A DNA stretch of 42,743 nucleotides, taken from the NCBI GenBank assembly GCA_032160545.1, contig JAVHVN010000088.1, positions 1-42,743 on the forward strand, in the 5' to 3' direction. Of the stretch, positions 31,527 to 40,114 are shown in pieces. The first letter of the stretch is position 1, and every line of letters begins with the position of its first letter. A program made the position numbers and the translations under genes. The notes below the pieces were generated by a model. It was not told the origin of the DNA. It made no database searches and saw only the letters and a list, made by a program, of their open reading frames with translations. The DNA is from DATGFB01 sp032160545 (GTDB taxonomy: Bacteria; Actinomycetota; Actinomycetes; Mycobacteriales; Jatrophihabitantaceae).

Positions 31527-32495
31527 GTGGAACAACGCAGTGTCGGCCGCAGCGGGTTGAAGGTCTCACACCTCGGTCTGGGCACCATGACATGGGGTCG
31601 CGAGACGGATCCCGACGACGCCGCGGCTCAGTTGGTGGCCTTCCGTGACGCCGGTGGAACGCTCGTCGACACCGCCGCCTCGTACGGCTTCGGGGTCGCC
31701 GAGGAGTTGCTGGGGCAGCTCGCCGCGGACGTGGTTCCCCGCTCCGAACTCGTCATCGCGACCAAGGCCGGCATCACCCGCACCGCGGAGGCGCACGGCG
31801 TGGACGCCTCGCGCGGTGCGCTGCTGCGCCAGCTCGACGAGTCGCTGCGCAAGCTCGATACCGATTACGTCGACCTCTGGTACGTCCACATGATCGACGA
31901 CACCGTCCCCTTCGAGGAAACCCTGTCCGCCCTCGATGCGGCCGTCTCGTCGGGGAAGGTCCGCTACGCGGGGGTCTCGAACTACTCCGGCTGGCGGGTG
32001 GCGCGGGCGGCGACCTGGCAGCGCAGCGTGCCGGGCCGGACGCCGATCATCGCCAACCAGGTGCGCTACTCGCTGCTCGATCGCGGCGTCGAACGTGAGG
32101 TCGTCCCTGCCTGCGTCGAGCTGGGGATCGGTGTCCTGCCGTACTCGCCGCTCGGCGGTGGGGTCCTGAGCGGCAAGTACCGCGGCGGCGTACCCGCCGA
32201 CTCGCGTGCGGCGGTAGGTGAGCGCACGGTCGCTTCGATCTCGCGCTCGTCGACCGTCGGCGTGGTCGAGGCGGTCGCCACCGCTGCCGAAGGACTCGCG
32301 AGCTCGCCCGTCGCCGTCGCGCTGGCGTGGCTGCGTGATCGTCCGGGGGTCACGGCGCCGATCCTGGGCGCCCGCACCCTGGGCCAGCTCACGGCAGCAC
32401 TCGCGTGCGAGACCCTCGACCTGCCGGCCGAGATCCGCGACGCGCTCGACGACGTCTCGCGCCCGGTGTTCGGTTACCCGGAGGACGTCCGCTGA
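31527..32495 (+). CDS. Aldo/keto reductase
   Basis: 322 residues from GTG 31527 (EQRSVGRSGLKVSHLGLGTM). The catalytic tetrad is visible: D48, Y53 (DTAASYGFG), K80 (IATKAG) and H121 (YVHMID). The NADPH-site pattern SPLGGGVLSGKY is present. It is an AKR of the YajO/Tas/voltage-channel beta-subunit type, reducing carbonyls in the cytoplasm; the substrate is unknown. TAGTTT lies 6 bases upstream of the GTG, and the transcript may be leaderless. Its stop overlaps the proposed CTG start of the helicase. Confidence 0.9.
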   Translation: MEQRSVGRSGLKVSHLGLGTMTWGRETDPDDAAAQLVAFRDAGGTLVDTAASYGFGVAEELLGQLAADVVPRSELVIATKAGITRTAEAHGVDASRGALLRQLDESLRKLDTDYVDLWYVHMIDDTVPFEETLSALDAAVSSGKVRYAGVSNYSGWRVARAATWQRSVPGRTPIIANQVRYSLLDRGVEREVVPACVELGIGVLPYSPLGGGVLSGKYRGGVPADSRAAVGERTVASISRSSTVGVVEAVATAAEGLASSPVAVALAWLRDRPGVTAPILGARTLGQLTAALACETLDLPAEIRDALDDVSRPVFGYPEDVR

Positions 32496-34396
32496 GTTCC
32501 GCCGACGATCCGGTCTTCGCCGCGTTCTGTTCTGCCGGGCTGTGGCCGGGGCTCGGCCGCACGCTCGCCGCGGCGCTGCGGGACGCCGGCATCGAGTCAC
32601 CTGCGGACGTCTCGGCGACCAACCTCGCCGCGCTGCCGAAGGTCGGACCGACGCGGGCCGGCCGGTTGCTCTCGTCGTTCATCGCCGCCGCCCCGGTGTA
32701 CGAGGTTGCGGAACTCGTCGTGCCGGCAGGATTGGACGCGCGGGTGGCATCGCGTGCCGTCGACGCGTTCGGCCCGTCCGCGTCGCGCCTGTTGCGCGAC
32801 GACCCGTGGCGTCTGCTCGAGGTCTGGGGCGTCACCCCCGCCGACGCCGACCGCGTCGCGCGGGTGGCAGTGCCGGGCGTACAGCGCGACGACCCGCGTC
32901 GGGCGCGTGCCCTGGTCGGCTTCCTGCTCGGCCGGCACGCGAGGGAGGGCCACACGCTCACCTCCCGCGCCGAGGTCGAGGCGGGGCTGGCGGAGTTCGG
33001 CGTGGGCGACGGATCTGCCGCGGTCGAGGCGGCCCTCGAGGGTGGGACGGTCGTCGCCACGGCGGCCGACTCCGCACTGCTCGGATCGGCTCGTTACGTC
33101 CAGGCAGAGGACGGCGTCGCCGAGGGCGTGGCGCGGCTCTTGGCGACGGCTGACCCGCTCAGCGCGGCGTTGTCGAGGAAGGACGCCAAGGGACTCGACG
33201 AGGCGCAGCGATCTGCCGTCGAGGCAGCGCTGCGTTGCGGCGTCAGCGTGCTGACCGGTGGACCCGGGACGGGCAAGAGCCGCACCGTCGCGGCGATCGT
33301 CTCGCTGGTCGACAGCGTCGGCAAGTCTGTCGCACTCGCAGCGCCGACCGGCCGCGCCGCCAAACGACTCGAGGAGCTCTGCGATGCGCCGGCCTCGACG
33401 CTGCACCGGCTGCTCGGGGCACAGCCGCGGCAGTCAGGCGACGGCGTCACCTTCGACGGGGGTTTCGCGCGGGGGGCGGAGTGGCCGCTCGACGAGGACG
33501 TGATCGTCGTCGACGAGGCGTCGATGCTCGACGTCGAACTCGCCGATGCCCTGCTCACCGCATGCTCGGACGGGACGCACCTCGTCTTCGTCGGCGACGC
33601 AGCGCAGTTGCCCTCGATCGGTCCCGGGCGCGTCCTCGGCGATCTCATCGACTCGGGACGGATCCCGGTCACCGAGCTGACCACGCTCTACCGGCAGGCG
33701 GCGGGTGGGGCGATCGCGCGGCTCGCCACGGTGGTGCGAGCCGGCGAGCTGCCCGCCGTGGACGACCCCACCCGTGAGGTGGTGGTGGTGCCGGCGCGCG
33801 GGTCGGCCGACGCGGCGCACCGGGTCGTCCAACTCGTCACCGACTCGATACCACGGGTACTGGGGATCCTGTCCGAGCAGATCCAGGTGGTCACGCCGGT
33901 GCACCGCGGCGGGGCCGGTACTCAAGCGCTCAATGCCGCGCTGAAGGCCGCGCTCAACCCCGGACCCGGGCGCTTCGACGTGGGCGATCGCGTCGTCGCG
34001 ACCGCGAACCACCTCGAGGCCGAGCCGGTCGGCTACGCCAACGGCGAGGTCGGTGTGGTGAGCGAGGTGGAGCGGGACGGCACCGTGGTCGCGGAGTTCG
34101 CATCCGGTCCGGCCAAGGTCAAGGGCAAGGCGCTGGCCGATCTCATGCACGGCTGGGCGATCACGGTGCATCGTGCCCAGGGCTCTGAGTTCCCCGCTGT
34201 CGTGGTCGTAGTGCCCGCCGAGGCGACCGGCATGCTGTCGCGACCGCTGGTCTACACGGCGCTGACGCGAGCGCAACGGCACCTGTCGATCGTGCACGCC
34301 GCCGGGCCGGCACTGGCGCGAGCAGTCCGACAGGTCGGAACGCTGCCGCGGCGCACGCAGCTGATCGCCCTCCTCCGGGCAGCTATCGCCGAGTAG
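32492..34396 (+). CDS. RecD-like ATP-dependent DNA helicase
   Basis: The start is uncertain. An upstream GTG at 32405 would add 29 Arg-rich residues read out of phase through the AKR gene. A CTG at 32492 has ggagg 7 bases ahead and overlaps the AKR stop as CTGA, so it is preferred (634 residues). Residues 1-100 have helix-hairpin-helix-like sequence (NLAALPKVGPTRAGRLLSS). The SF1 motor has Walker A GGPGTGKS (about 256-263), VVDEASML, GDAAQLPSIGPG, and C-terminal HGWAITVHRAQGSEFP and VYTALTRAQ. It resembles RecD2/TraA helicases, acting 5'-3' without RecBC. Role in repair or replication restart is inferred. Confidence 0.88.
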   Translation: MSSADDPVFAAFCSAGLWPGLGRTLAAALRDAGIESPADVSATNLAALPKVGPTRAGRLLSSFIAAAPVYEVAELVVPAGLDARVASRAVDAFGPSASRLLRDDPWRLLEVWGVTPADADRVARVAVPGVQRDDPRRARALVGFLLGRHAREGHTLTSRAEVEAGLAEFGVGDGSAAVEAALEGGTVVATAADSALLGSARYVQAEDGVAEGVARLLATADPLSAALSRKDAKGLDEAQRSAVEAALRCGVSVLTGGPGTGKSRTVAAIVSLVDSVGKSVALAAPTGRAAKRLEELCDAPASTLHRLLGAQPRQSGDGVTFDGGFARGAEWPLDEDVIVVDEASMLDVELADALLTACSDGTHLVFVGDAAQLPSIGPGRVLGDLIDSGRIPVTELTTLYRQAAGGAIARLATVVRAGELPAVDDPTREVVVVPARGSADAAHRVVQLVTDSIPRVLGILSEQIQVVTPVHRGGAGTQALNAALKAALNPGPGRFDVGDRVVATANHLEAEPVGYANGEVGVVSEVERDGTVVAEFASGPAKVKGKALADLMHGWAITVHRAQGSEFPAVVVVVPAEATGMLSRPLVYTALTRAQRHLSIVHAAGPALARAVRQVGTLPRRTQLIALLRAAIAE

Positions 34397-34399
34397 CGC

Positions 34400-35773
34400 T
34401 CAGCCGGCCAGGGCGGGCGCGGCGGTCGACAGCCGCCGGGACTGCCCGCGGCTGCCCCGCTGGCGGCCGTCGGCGCGCTCCTTCCTCAGTTCGGCCAGGT
34501 AGTCGACGAAATCGACCTGAATGGTGTGTCGCTTCGAGCGCACATAGCGCTTGGTGACCGAGCGGTGGTACCCGTCGATCTCGCGGCGCATATCGGCGTT
34601 CGACGGCAGGTTCGCGCTGCCGTCGAGCAGGTCGGCGACCCATTCGGACTGGGCTTCGGCCAGCGGCATGATCGCGCCTATCGGCTGGACCAGCCCGATG
34701 AAGTACAGCCCCGGATGGTCCGGGTCGACGACGCGGTGGAAGAGCGAGATCTCGTTGTCGTGCGCCGCCATGAACTGTTCGTCGAGGAACGGGAACGAGA
34801 TGCGATAGCCGGTGCAGTAGACGATCGTGTCGACGCGTTCGGACGACCCGTCGACGAAGTGCACGGTGTCACCGTCGATGCGCGCCATGTTCGGCTTCAC
34901 GGTGATGTCGCCGTGGCCGAGCCGGGTGAGCAGGTCGTCGGAGATGGTGGGGTGGGCCGACAGCAGCTTGTGGTCGGGCTCGGGCAGCCCGTACTTCGTG
35001 ACGCTGCCGCGCGAGAGGCGGATGATGATCGACAGTCCGAGCCGGCGCATCCAGAAGAACGGCGCGCGCGCGAACGGTGACGTCGTCAGGTGGTCGGTCG
35101 GGATGCCGAACACGTACTTCGGCAGGACGTGCGCGCCGCGTCGCATCGCCAGGAAGGTTCGATCGGCGACCTTCGCTGTCTCGACGGCGATGTCGCACGC
35201 CGAGTTGCCGATGCCGAGCACGAGCACCCGTTTGCCGTCGTATCCGTCGAACGTCTTGTAGTCGTGCGAGTGGGTCTGCACGCCAGTGAACGTGTCGGCG
35301 CCGGGGAACGTCGGCTCGGGCCAGCGGGCGTCCCAGTGGTGGCCGTTGGCCACGAGCACGGCGCCGTAGTCGGTGGTGGTGCTGACGCCGTCGTCGCGGC
35401 GGCGGGTGCTGACGTCCCACCGGCCGTCGGGTCGACGCGTCACCGACGCCACCTCGGTGCGGAAGCGGATCTTGTCGCGCAATCCGAAGTGGTCGACGTA
35501 GGAGTCGAAGTAGTGCGCGATCTGGACGTGGTTCGGATAGGTGGGGTACTCGTGCGACATCGGAAAGGACCTGTACTCCATGATCTCGCGTGAGGTGTTG
35601 ATGTGCAGGGAGCGGTACGACGAGGACATCCCGTTGTCGTTGAGGTAGCGCCAATTACCGCCGACCTCGGATCCGGTCTCGAAGCAGTCGAACGGGATGC
35701 CCCGCGACTGCATCACCTGGCAGGCGGCAATGCCCGACGAACCGGCACCGATGATGCAGACCCGATCCGACAT
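34400..35773 (-). CDS. Flavin-containing monooxygenase (class B)
   Basis: 457 residues from ATG 35773, with ggagg upstream. FAD motif GAGSSG (9-14), NADPH motif GIGNSA (187-192) and the FMO fingerprint FxGxxxHxxxY at 162-172 (FTGVQTHSHDY) are all present. The last residue of the fingerprint is Y, not W, which favours an FMO over a Baeyer-Villiger enzyme. It oxygenates N, S or carbonyl groups of small molecules. It is divergent from a TetR gene across a palindromic operator and is probably induced by its own substrate. The Ser/Arg-rich last 35 residues are unusual but have no clear meaning. Confidence 0.92.
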   Translation of the reverse strand: MSDRVCIIGAGSSGIAACQVMQSRGIPFDCFETGSEVGGNWRYLNDNGMSSSYRSLHINTSREIMEYRSFPMSHEYPTYPNHVQIAHYFDSYVDHFGLRDKIRFRTEVASVTRRPDGRWDVSTRRRDDGVSTTTDYGAVLVANGHHWDARWPEPTFPGADTFTGVQTHSHDYKTFDGYDGKRVLVLGIGNSACDIAVETAKVADRTFLAMRRGAHVLPKYVFGIPTDHLTTSPFARAPFFWMRRLGLSIIIRLSRGSVTKYGLPEPDHKLLSAHPTISDDLLTRLGHGDITVKPNMARIDGDTVHFVDGSSERVDTIVYCTGYRISFPFLDEQFMAAHDNEISLFHRVVDPDHPGLYFIGLVQPIGAIMPLAEAQSEWVADLLDGSANLPSNADMRREIDGYHRSVTKRYVRSKRHTIQVDFVDYLAELRKERADGRQRGSRGQSRRLSTAAPALAG

Positions 35774-35800
35774 GCGGCCTCCGTCCGAACGGTGCTGCTA

Positions 35801-35853
35801 CTCTCGAGGTGAAGTGACCAGGTGGTCATGAGCAGGATGCCACCGCTCGAGAG
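35801..35853. promoter_or_regulatory. Nested inverted repeats: probable TetR operator
   Basis: An inner palindrome TGACCAGGTGGTCA (35815-35828, arms TGACCA/TGGTCA) lies between outer arms CTCTCGAG (35801-35808) and CTCGAGAG (35846-35853). The whole set fills the 89-base gap between the divergent FMO and TetR genes. The inner site has the size of a TetR dimer operator. Confidence 0.72.
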
Positions 35854-35862
35854 GGTCCGCAA

Positions 35863-36534
35863 ATGCCGCGAGCGACCTGGGAGCACCTCGACGAACGCCG
35901 CCGCGACCGGGTGCTGCGGGCGGCGATGACCGAGTTCGGCACGCGGGGCTACTCCGGCGGGAGCCTGAACGTGATCGCGCGCGAGGCCGGGGTCGCGAAG
36001 GGGTCGCTGTTCCAGTACTTCGACGACAAGTTCGACTTCTTCGCCCACGTGGCCGAGCAGGTCTCGATAGGAATCTATGCGGCACTCGCTCCGCACCTGT
36101 CGGGGCCGCATCCCGATGAGAGGTTCGCGGACTACTTCTCCCGCCTGGTCGACATCTGGGTGGATTACATGGCACGGCACCCGCTCGAACGCTCGGTCAC
36201 CGCGGCGACCAACCTCGAGCGCGACCCGGAGATACGCCGTGCGGTTCGCGGCCCGGTCAACCGGCTGTACGCGCAAGCGTTGCGCCCCATGCTCGCGGAC
36301 GCGATCACGCGCGGGGACCTGCCGCCCGATACCGACGCCGAGGCACTGCTCGCCATGCTGGTCCTGCTGCTGCCCCACCTCGCCGTGGCACCGTTCGAAC
36401 CGGGCCTCGACTCGGCACTGCCCCTGTACGGCACGTCGCGCCGGGTGCGATCGGAGCATGCCCGCCGCCTCGTGGCCACGCTGCTCGCCGGTGCGGCGGA
36501 AACGGCCGGAATGCCGGTGCAGACCCGGGCCTGA
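35863..36534 (+). CDS. TetR-family regulator
   Basis: 223 residues from ATG 35863, with gagaggg upstream. The N-terminal helix-turn-helix is clear: RRRDRVLRAAMTEFGTRGYS, VIAREAGVAKGSLFQYFDDK. The ligand domain is helical and family-specific. It is divergent from the FMO gene and probably represses it and itself through the palindrome between them. It also converges with an MFS exporter that could belong to the same response. The ligand is unknown. Confidence 0.9.
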   Translation: MPRATWEHLDERRRDRVLRAAMTEFGTRGYSGGSLNVIAREAGVAKGSLFQYFDDKFDFFAHVAEQVSIGIYAALAPHLSGPHPDERFADYFSRLVDIWVDYMARHPLERSVTAATNLERDPEIRRAVRGPVNRLYAQALRPMLADAITRGDLPPDTDAEALLAMLVLLLPHLAVAPFEPGLDSALPLYGTSRRVRSEHARRLVATLLAGAAETAGMPVQTRA

Positions 36535-36576
36535 CGTCCGATCTCGAGCTCTGCGCTCGTCGCTGCAGTACCGGCG

Positions 36577-38052
36577 TCAGCCGTGCCGGATGGCAGCTGC
36601 CAGCCGGGGTGAGTGGTACGCCGGTTGCTCGCCGCCCACCCATCGCTCGAGGTCGGGCGCGTGTGGACGCGCTCCCCCGAGGAGCAGTACCGCCAGGATC
36701 AGTACCCCGGAGGCCGCGCACAGCAGAACGAGGATCAGCGCCGCGAGCCTGATCCCCTGGGACGGAGTGCTGACCAGCGTCACGATCTGCACCATGACAG
36801 GGGCGACGAGGAAGGCCGCTTCCGAGCGCAGCAACTCCACCATGGCGAATGCCGGGCCGAGCCGAGCGGACGGGACGCTGAGCCCGGCCATGAACAGGCC
36901 CGGCGCTACCCCCGCTCCGGCGGCGAATCCCAGCAGAACGCCGGCAATCGCGACGATCCAGATCGTCCGCCCAGGGCCGAGGGCGAGCAGCAACGCACCG
37001 GCTACGCCGGCGACGCCGAGCCCGAACAGGGCGTACGCCGGCAGCCAGCGGGTGCGAAGCATCCGCTTGAACAGCAGCGCCGCTGCCACGATGCCGATGA
37101 CTTGGGTGCCAAGGATCGTGCCCGTCATCGCAACCGATTCGTGCAGGACCTGCAGCAGATAGACGACGGCCAGTTCGACCAATGCGGTGACGACCGCGCC
37201 TGTGACCATGGCCGTCGCTATGCCGGTGACGGGAAGGGTGTGCGAGATCAACTTCAGCGGCATGAGCGCGTCGTTCTTGCGGTACTCGCGCACCAGCAGC
37301 ACGCCCAGTGCAAGCAAGCCGACAGCCACCGGAAGGTAGAAGGCCGGAGAGCCGAACCCGCCGCGCGACAACCAGGACACGCCGAAGAACGGCAGCACGG
37401 TCGCGGCGAGCGCCACCGGAATCGCCGACCAGTCGAAGCGCAGCTGCGGTGCGCGGGCCTCGGCGCGCTCGAACGCGAGCAGCCCGAGCACGACGCCGAC
37501 GACGCCGACCGCGGCCATCGCGAGGAACAGCAACCGCCACAGCTTCTCGGCAGCCGCGAGGCCGCCGACGAGTGGTCCGAGCGTCACCATTCCGAACAGG
37601 CCGAGGTTGACGAATGCGGCGCTCAACGGCACCCGTGCCGCGCCGTGTCTGGTCATCAGCGGCGGAAGCGCGGCGACGAGCAACATGCCCGTCGCGATGC
37701 CCTGCAGGACCCGGCCGAGGGTGAACTCTGCGATACCGGACGCCAGTGCGGCGATCAGTGACCCGGCGGCGAACGCGGCCTCGGATACCACGTACACGCG
37801 CCATGCGGGCAGCCGCTGGATCAGGTCCGCGGCCGCGACCGCACCGAACGCATACCCCGCATCCGACAGCCCCTCCGCCAATTGTGTCCCGAATATCGAG
37901 GTGTGGAGATCGGCCGACAACTGCGTGATCAACAACGAGGCCGTCGACAACACGATGAACGGACACAGGGCCACCAGTGCCATCGAGACCGCGGCCGGGT
38001 AGTTGCCCGCGAACGGCGTCCGGGTCGTGGTTCGCACCAGTACGGCGGTCAC
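36577..38052 (-). CDS. MFS transporter
   Basis: 491 residues from GTG 38052 (TAVLVRTTTRTPFAGNYPAA). About 13-14 hydrophobic segments are seen, with the motif-A-like loop degenerate (DLIQRLPAWRVYVVSEAAF) and the motif C-like GPLVGGLAA. The size and pattern fit the DHA2 drug:H+ antiporter group with 14 segments. It probably exports a toxic small molecule through the membrane. It converges with the TetR gene, 42 bases between stops; joint control is possible but not shown. Confidence 0.86.
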   Translation of the reverse strand: MTAVLVRTTTRTPFAGNYPAAVSMALVALCPFIVLSTASLLITQLSADLHTSIFGTQLAEGLSDAGYAFGAVAAADLIQRLPAWRVYVVSEAAFAAGSLIAALASGIAEFTLGRVLQGIATGMLLVAALPPLMTRHGAARVPLSAAFVNLGLFGMVTLGPLVGGLAAAEKLWRLLFLAMAAVGVVGVVLGLLAFERAEARAPQLRFDWSAIPVALAATVLPFFGVSWLSRGGFGSPAFYLPVAVGLLALGVLLVREYRKNDALMPLKLISHTLPVTGIATAMVTGAVVTALVELAVVYLLQVLHESVAMTGTILGTQVIGIVAAALLFKRMLRTRWLPAYALFGLGVAGVAGALLLALGPGRTIWIVAIAGVLLGFAAGAGVAPGLFMAGLSVPSARLGPAFAMVELLRSEAAFLVAPVMVQIVTLVSTPSQGIRLAALILVLLCAASGVLILAVLLLGGARPHAPDLERWVGGEQPAYHSPRLAAAIRHG

Positions 38053-38158
38053 TGCGTCGTCCCGATCCCGAAGGCATGCCTGAGCAGTCGATCAGTCACA
38101 CCTTGACGATTTCGCATTGCACCCGCCGGGTCGTCAACGCGAGCTGCCAATGCTCATA

Positions 38159-38176
38159 CCGGTTAGCCGGAACCGG
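38159..38176 (-). terminator. Possible hairpin after the HNH gene
   Basis: CCGGTT-AGCCGG-AACCGG forms a 6-bp stem with a 6-base loop, 63 bases beyond the HNH stop codon (minus strand) and about 105 bases upstream of the MFS start. There is no T-tract, so it is a weak terminator candidate. Otherwise the 186-base gap 38053-38238 holds nothing I can name. Confidence 0.25.
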
Positions 38177-38238
38177 GCGGGTGGGCGAACCGGCAGCCGT
38201 GATCGACCTGGCCGCCCGCGCCTCAGAAGGGCAGTGGA

Positions 38239-39723
38239 TCAGAAGGGCGGTGGTGGATCCGGACCGTCCGGTGGTGGATCCGGATTGTCCGGTGGTGGAT
38301 CCGGATCGTCCGGTGGCTGACAATGCGAATCGCAGGACCGGTGTTCCGGCCGTGCCTGTGGACCCAAGCCTCGGTCCACCAGGTCCACCGCTGACTCGTC
38401 GGCGCTGCCGTCGGCGGTTCGGTCCACGGGATAGCGCGCCGCACGCCGCAGGTAGGTCTGGCCGCCGGGGCCGGTCCAGAGGAGGTCGCCGTCGTCGGCC
38501 GGCTGGTAGCTCCACCCCGTCTCGTGCTTGAGATGGTGATGCCTCTTGCACAGCGCATGAATGTTGCCGGGAGCCGTCGTGCCGCCGGCACTCCAGGGGA
38601 TGCGATGGTCGAGGTCGGATTGGGCTGCCGGCTGGGCGCAGCCAGGAAAGCAGCAGGTGGCATCCCGCGCCATCACGAACTCGGCGAGATCGGCCGGGGG
38701 CCGATATCGCATGCGGCCGTAGTCGAGCAATCGGCCGGTCCCGTCGGTGACGAGCCGTCGCCACGTGCAGCTGCGGTCGGCGGCCATGTGACGCGCCAGC
38801 ACCGCGGGAATCGGCCCGGAACCGGCGAGCTGGCCGGGCTGATCATCGAGGCCCAGCAGCGTCGAGAGCGCGACGGTGACCTGCACCGTCCGGCGGACTG
38901 GGCTTGCGCCCCCGTCCGCCTCGGCCGGCAGGTCGGCGAGGCCGGCCAACGCGTCGGCCCGGCGCTGATCGGCGGTGCGGCAGTCGCCAGGCACCACCCG
39001 CGCCGCGCCGGCTTCGATGCGGGCCCGCAGAGCAGCGGCCCGATCGGCGGGCAGCAGCGCCCATACCGATTCCATGCCATCGGGCAACGCGCGGAAGCTG
39101 ACCCGCCGCTCGGCCCGCGCCTCGAGGTGGCGCTGCTGGGCCGTCGCGGTGACCCGCGTCGCCACGGACTTCGCCACGGTTCGACGGAACTCGGTGACGG
39201 TCTGCTCGCCGGCACGCACCAGCGCCTCGATCTCGACCTGAGCGGCTACCTCCGGAGCGAGGGCCACCACGCCGTCAGCGAGCACGCGGGCGTGCTGAAC
39301 CGTGATGCGGCCGCCCTCGAGCGCACCCAGCGTGGCCGGCAACCGCGTCATCGAACGGGCGAACATCAGCGTCGCCATGGCCGAGTCACGAGACAGCCGT
39401 AACGCCGTCGCGACGTCCTCACGCACCCAGTCCTTGTCGAGTGGGAACGGCGAGCGATCGGCGGCCTCTGCCATCGCGACAATGACGCGGACCTGGTGCG
39501 CCTCGACGAACGAGCGCTGCCGATCGAGCGCGGCCAGCGCGTCGATGCGGCCCTCAACGGACAGCCGACCGACGTCGACAGCCGATAGTGGTGCCAGCAC
39601 ATCACCGCCGGGATGGACGGAAGCAGCCCACGCGGCTACGTCGTCGGGGCGGTCATCGGCGTCGAGCGCGGTCGGCACGTACGCCCATGCGGGACCCGGG
39701 TCACCCGCCGTCGATGCGCTCAC
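38239..39723 (-). CDS. DUF222 (13E12)-HNH endonuclease-like protein
   Basis: 494 residues from GTG 39723 (SASTAGDPGPAWAYVPTALD). Residues about 40-340 form the DUF222 region (LAALDRQRSFVEAHQVRVIV, ITVQHARVLADGVVALAPEV). The HNH motif follows: RDATCCFPGCAQPAAQSDLDHRIPWSAGG and NIHALCKRHHHLKH, with zinc Cys pairs. The tail is a repeat of PDPPPD units. Such proteins are numerous in actinobacteria and suspected of mobile or regulatory DNA cleavage; no function is proven. No insertion-element ends were seen around it. Confidence 0.92.
   Translation of the reverse strand: MSASTAGDPGPAWAYVPTALDADDRPDDVAAWAASVHPGGDVLAPLSAVDVGRLSVEGRIDALAALDRQRSFVEAHQVRVIVAMAEAADRSPFPLDKDWVREDVATALRLSRDSAMATLMFARSMTRLPATLGALEGGRITVQHARVLADGVVALAPEVAAQVEIEALVRAGEQTVTEFRRTVAKSVATRVTATAQQRHLEARAERRVSFRALPDGMESVWALLPADRAAALRARIEAGAARVVPGDCRTADQRRADALAGLADLPAEADGGASPVRRTVQVTVALSTLLGLDDQPGQLAGSGPIPAVLARHMAADRSCTWRRLVTDGTGRLLDYGRMRYRPPADLAEFVMARDATCCFPGCAQPAAQSDLDHRIPWSAGGTTAPGNIHALCKRHHHLKHETGWSYQPADDGDLLWTGPGGQTYLRRAARYPVDRTADGSADESAVDLVDRGLGPQARPEHRSCDSHCQPPDDPDPPPDNPDPPPDGPDPPPPF
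38249..38317. repeat. 21-bp tandem repeat encoding the Pro/Asp tail of the HNH protein
   Basis: Three 21-base units, 38249-38269, 38270-38290 and 38291-38311, plus six bases of a fourth. Each contains GGTGGTGGATCCGGA; units differ at only two or three bases. On the minus strand they encode PPDDPDP, PPDNPDP and PPDGPDP. The near identity suggests recent expansion by slippage or recombination. Confidence 0.9.
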
Positions 39724-39863
39724 GTGTTCGAATCTAGCCGTCGGGTCCGACAAGATGGATCCCCGTCCGCCTGAGCTGTGCACACCGCCCCGCCGGACGT
39801 CCCCACGTCGTGGTGACCCTTGCAGAAGTGGAGATCCCGGCGGCACAGGCGTTGAATGTCGGC

Positions 39864-40097
39864 ATGACAGCGGTTGCCCGCGAGGACGGTGCGGACCCCG
39901 ATTGGGAATACGCGCCGCTGCGGATCCCGTCGGACGTGACTCGACCGAACGCAGCGGCGCAACTGTCGCTCCACGCCGAATTCGGCGGCTGGGAACTCGC
40001 TCGCGTGATTCGCGACCTGGACGGCACCCGCCGCGTCGTCTTGAGGCGCAAGCGCCGCCCGGCCGCCGCACTGCCGCTGCCGAACCTGTCGGTCTGA
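39864..40097 (+). CDS. DUF5703-family small protein
   Basis: 77 residues from ATG 39864 (TAVAREDGADPDWEYAPLRI). The core WEYAPLRIPSDVTR, AAQLSLHAEFGGWELARVIR and DGTRRVVLRRK is the pattern I recognise from the actinobacterial DUF5703 family. It is soluble and basic at the C-terminus. A GTG at 39810 would add 18 residues without better support. It is divergent from the HNH gene; the 140-base gap probably holds both promoters. Function unknown. Confidence 0.8.
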   Translation: MTAVAREDGADPDWEYAPLRIPSDVTRPNAAAQLSLHAEFGGWELARVIRDLDGTRRVVLRRKRRPAAALPLPNLSV

Positions 40098-40114
40098 AGG
40101 CCCCAACCCGGCCG

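Noticed and set aside
38249..38317. Possible short CRISPR or mobile-element repeat
   Set aside because: The units are directly adjacent without spacers and lie in frame in the HNH gene, encoding a Pro/Asp tail.
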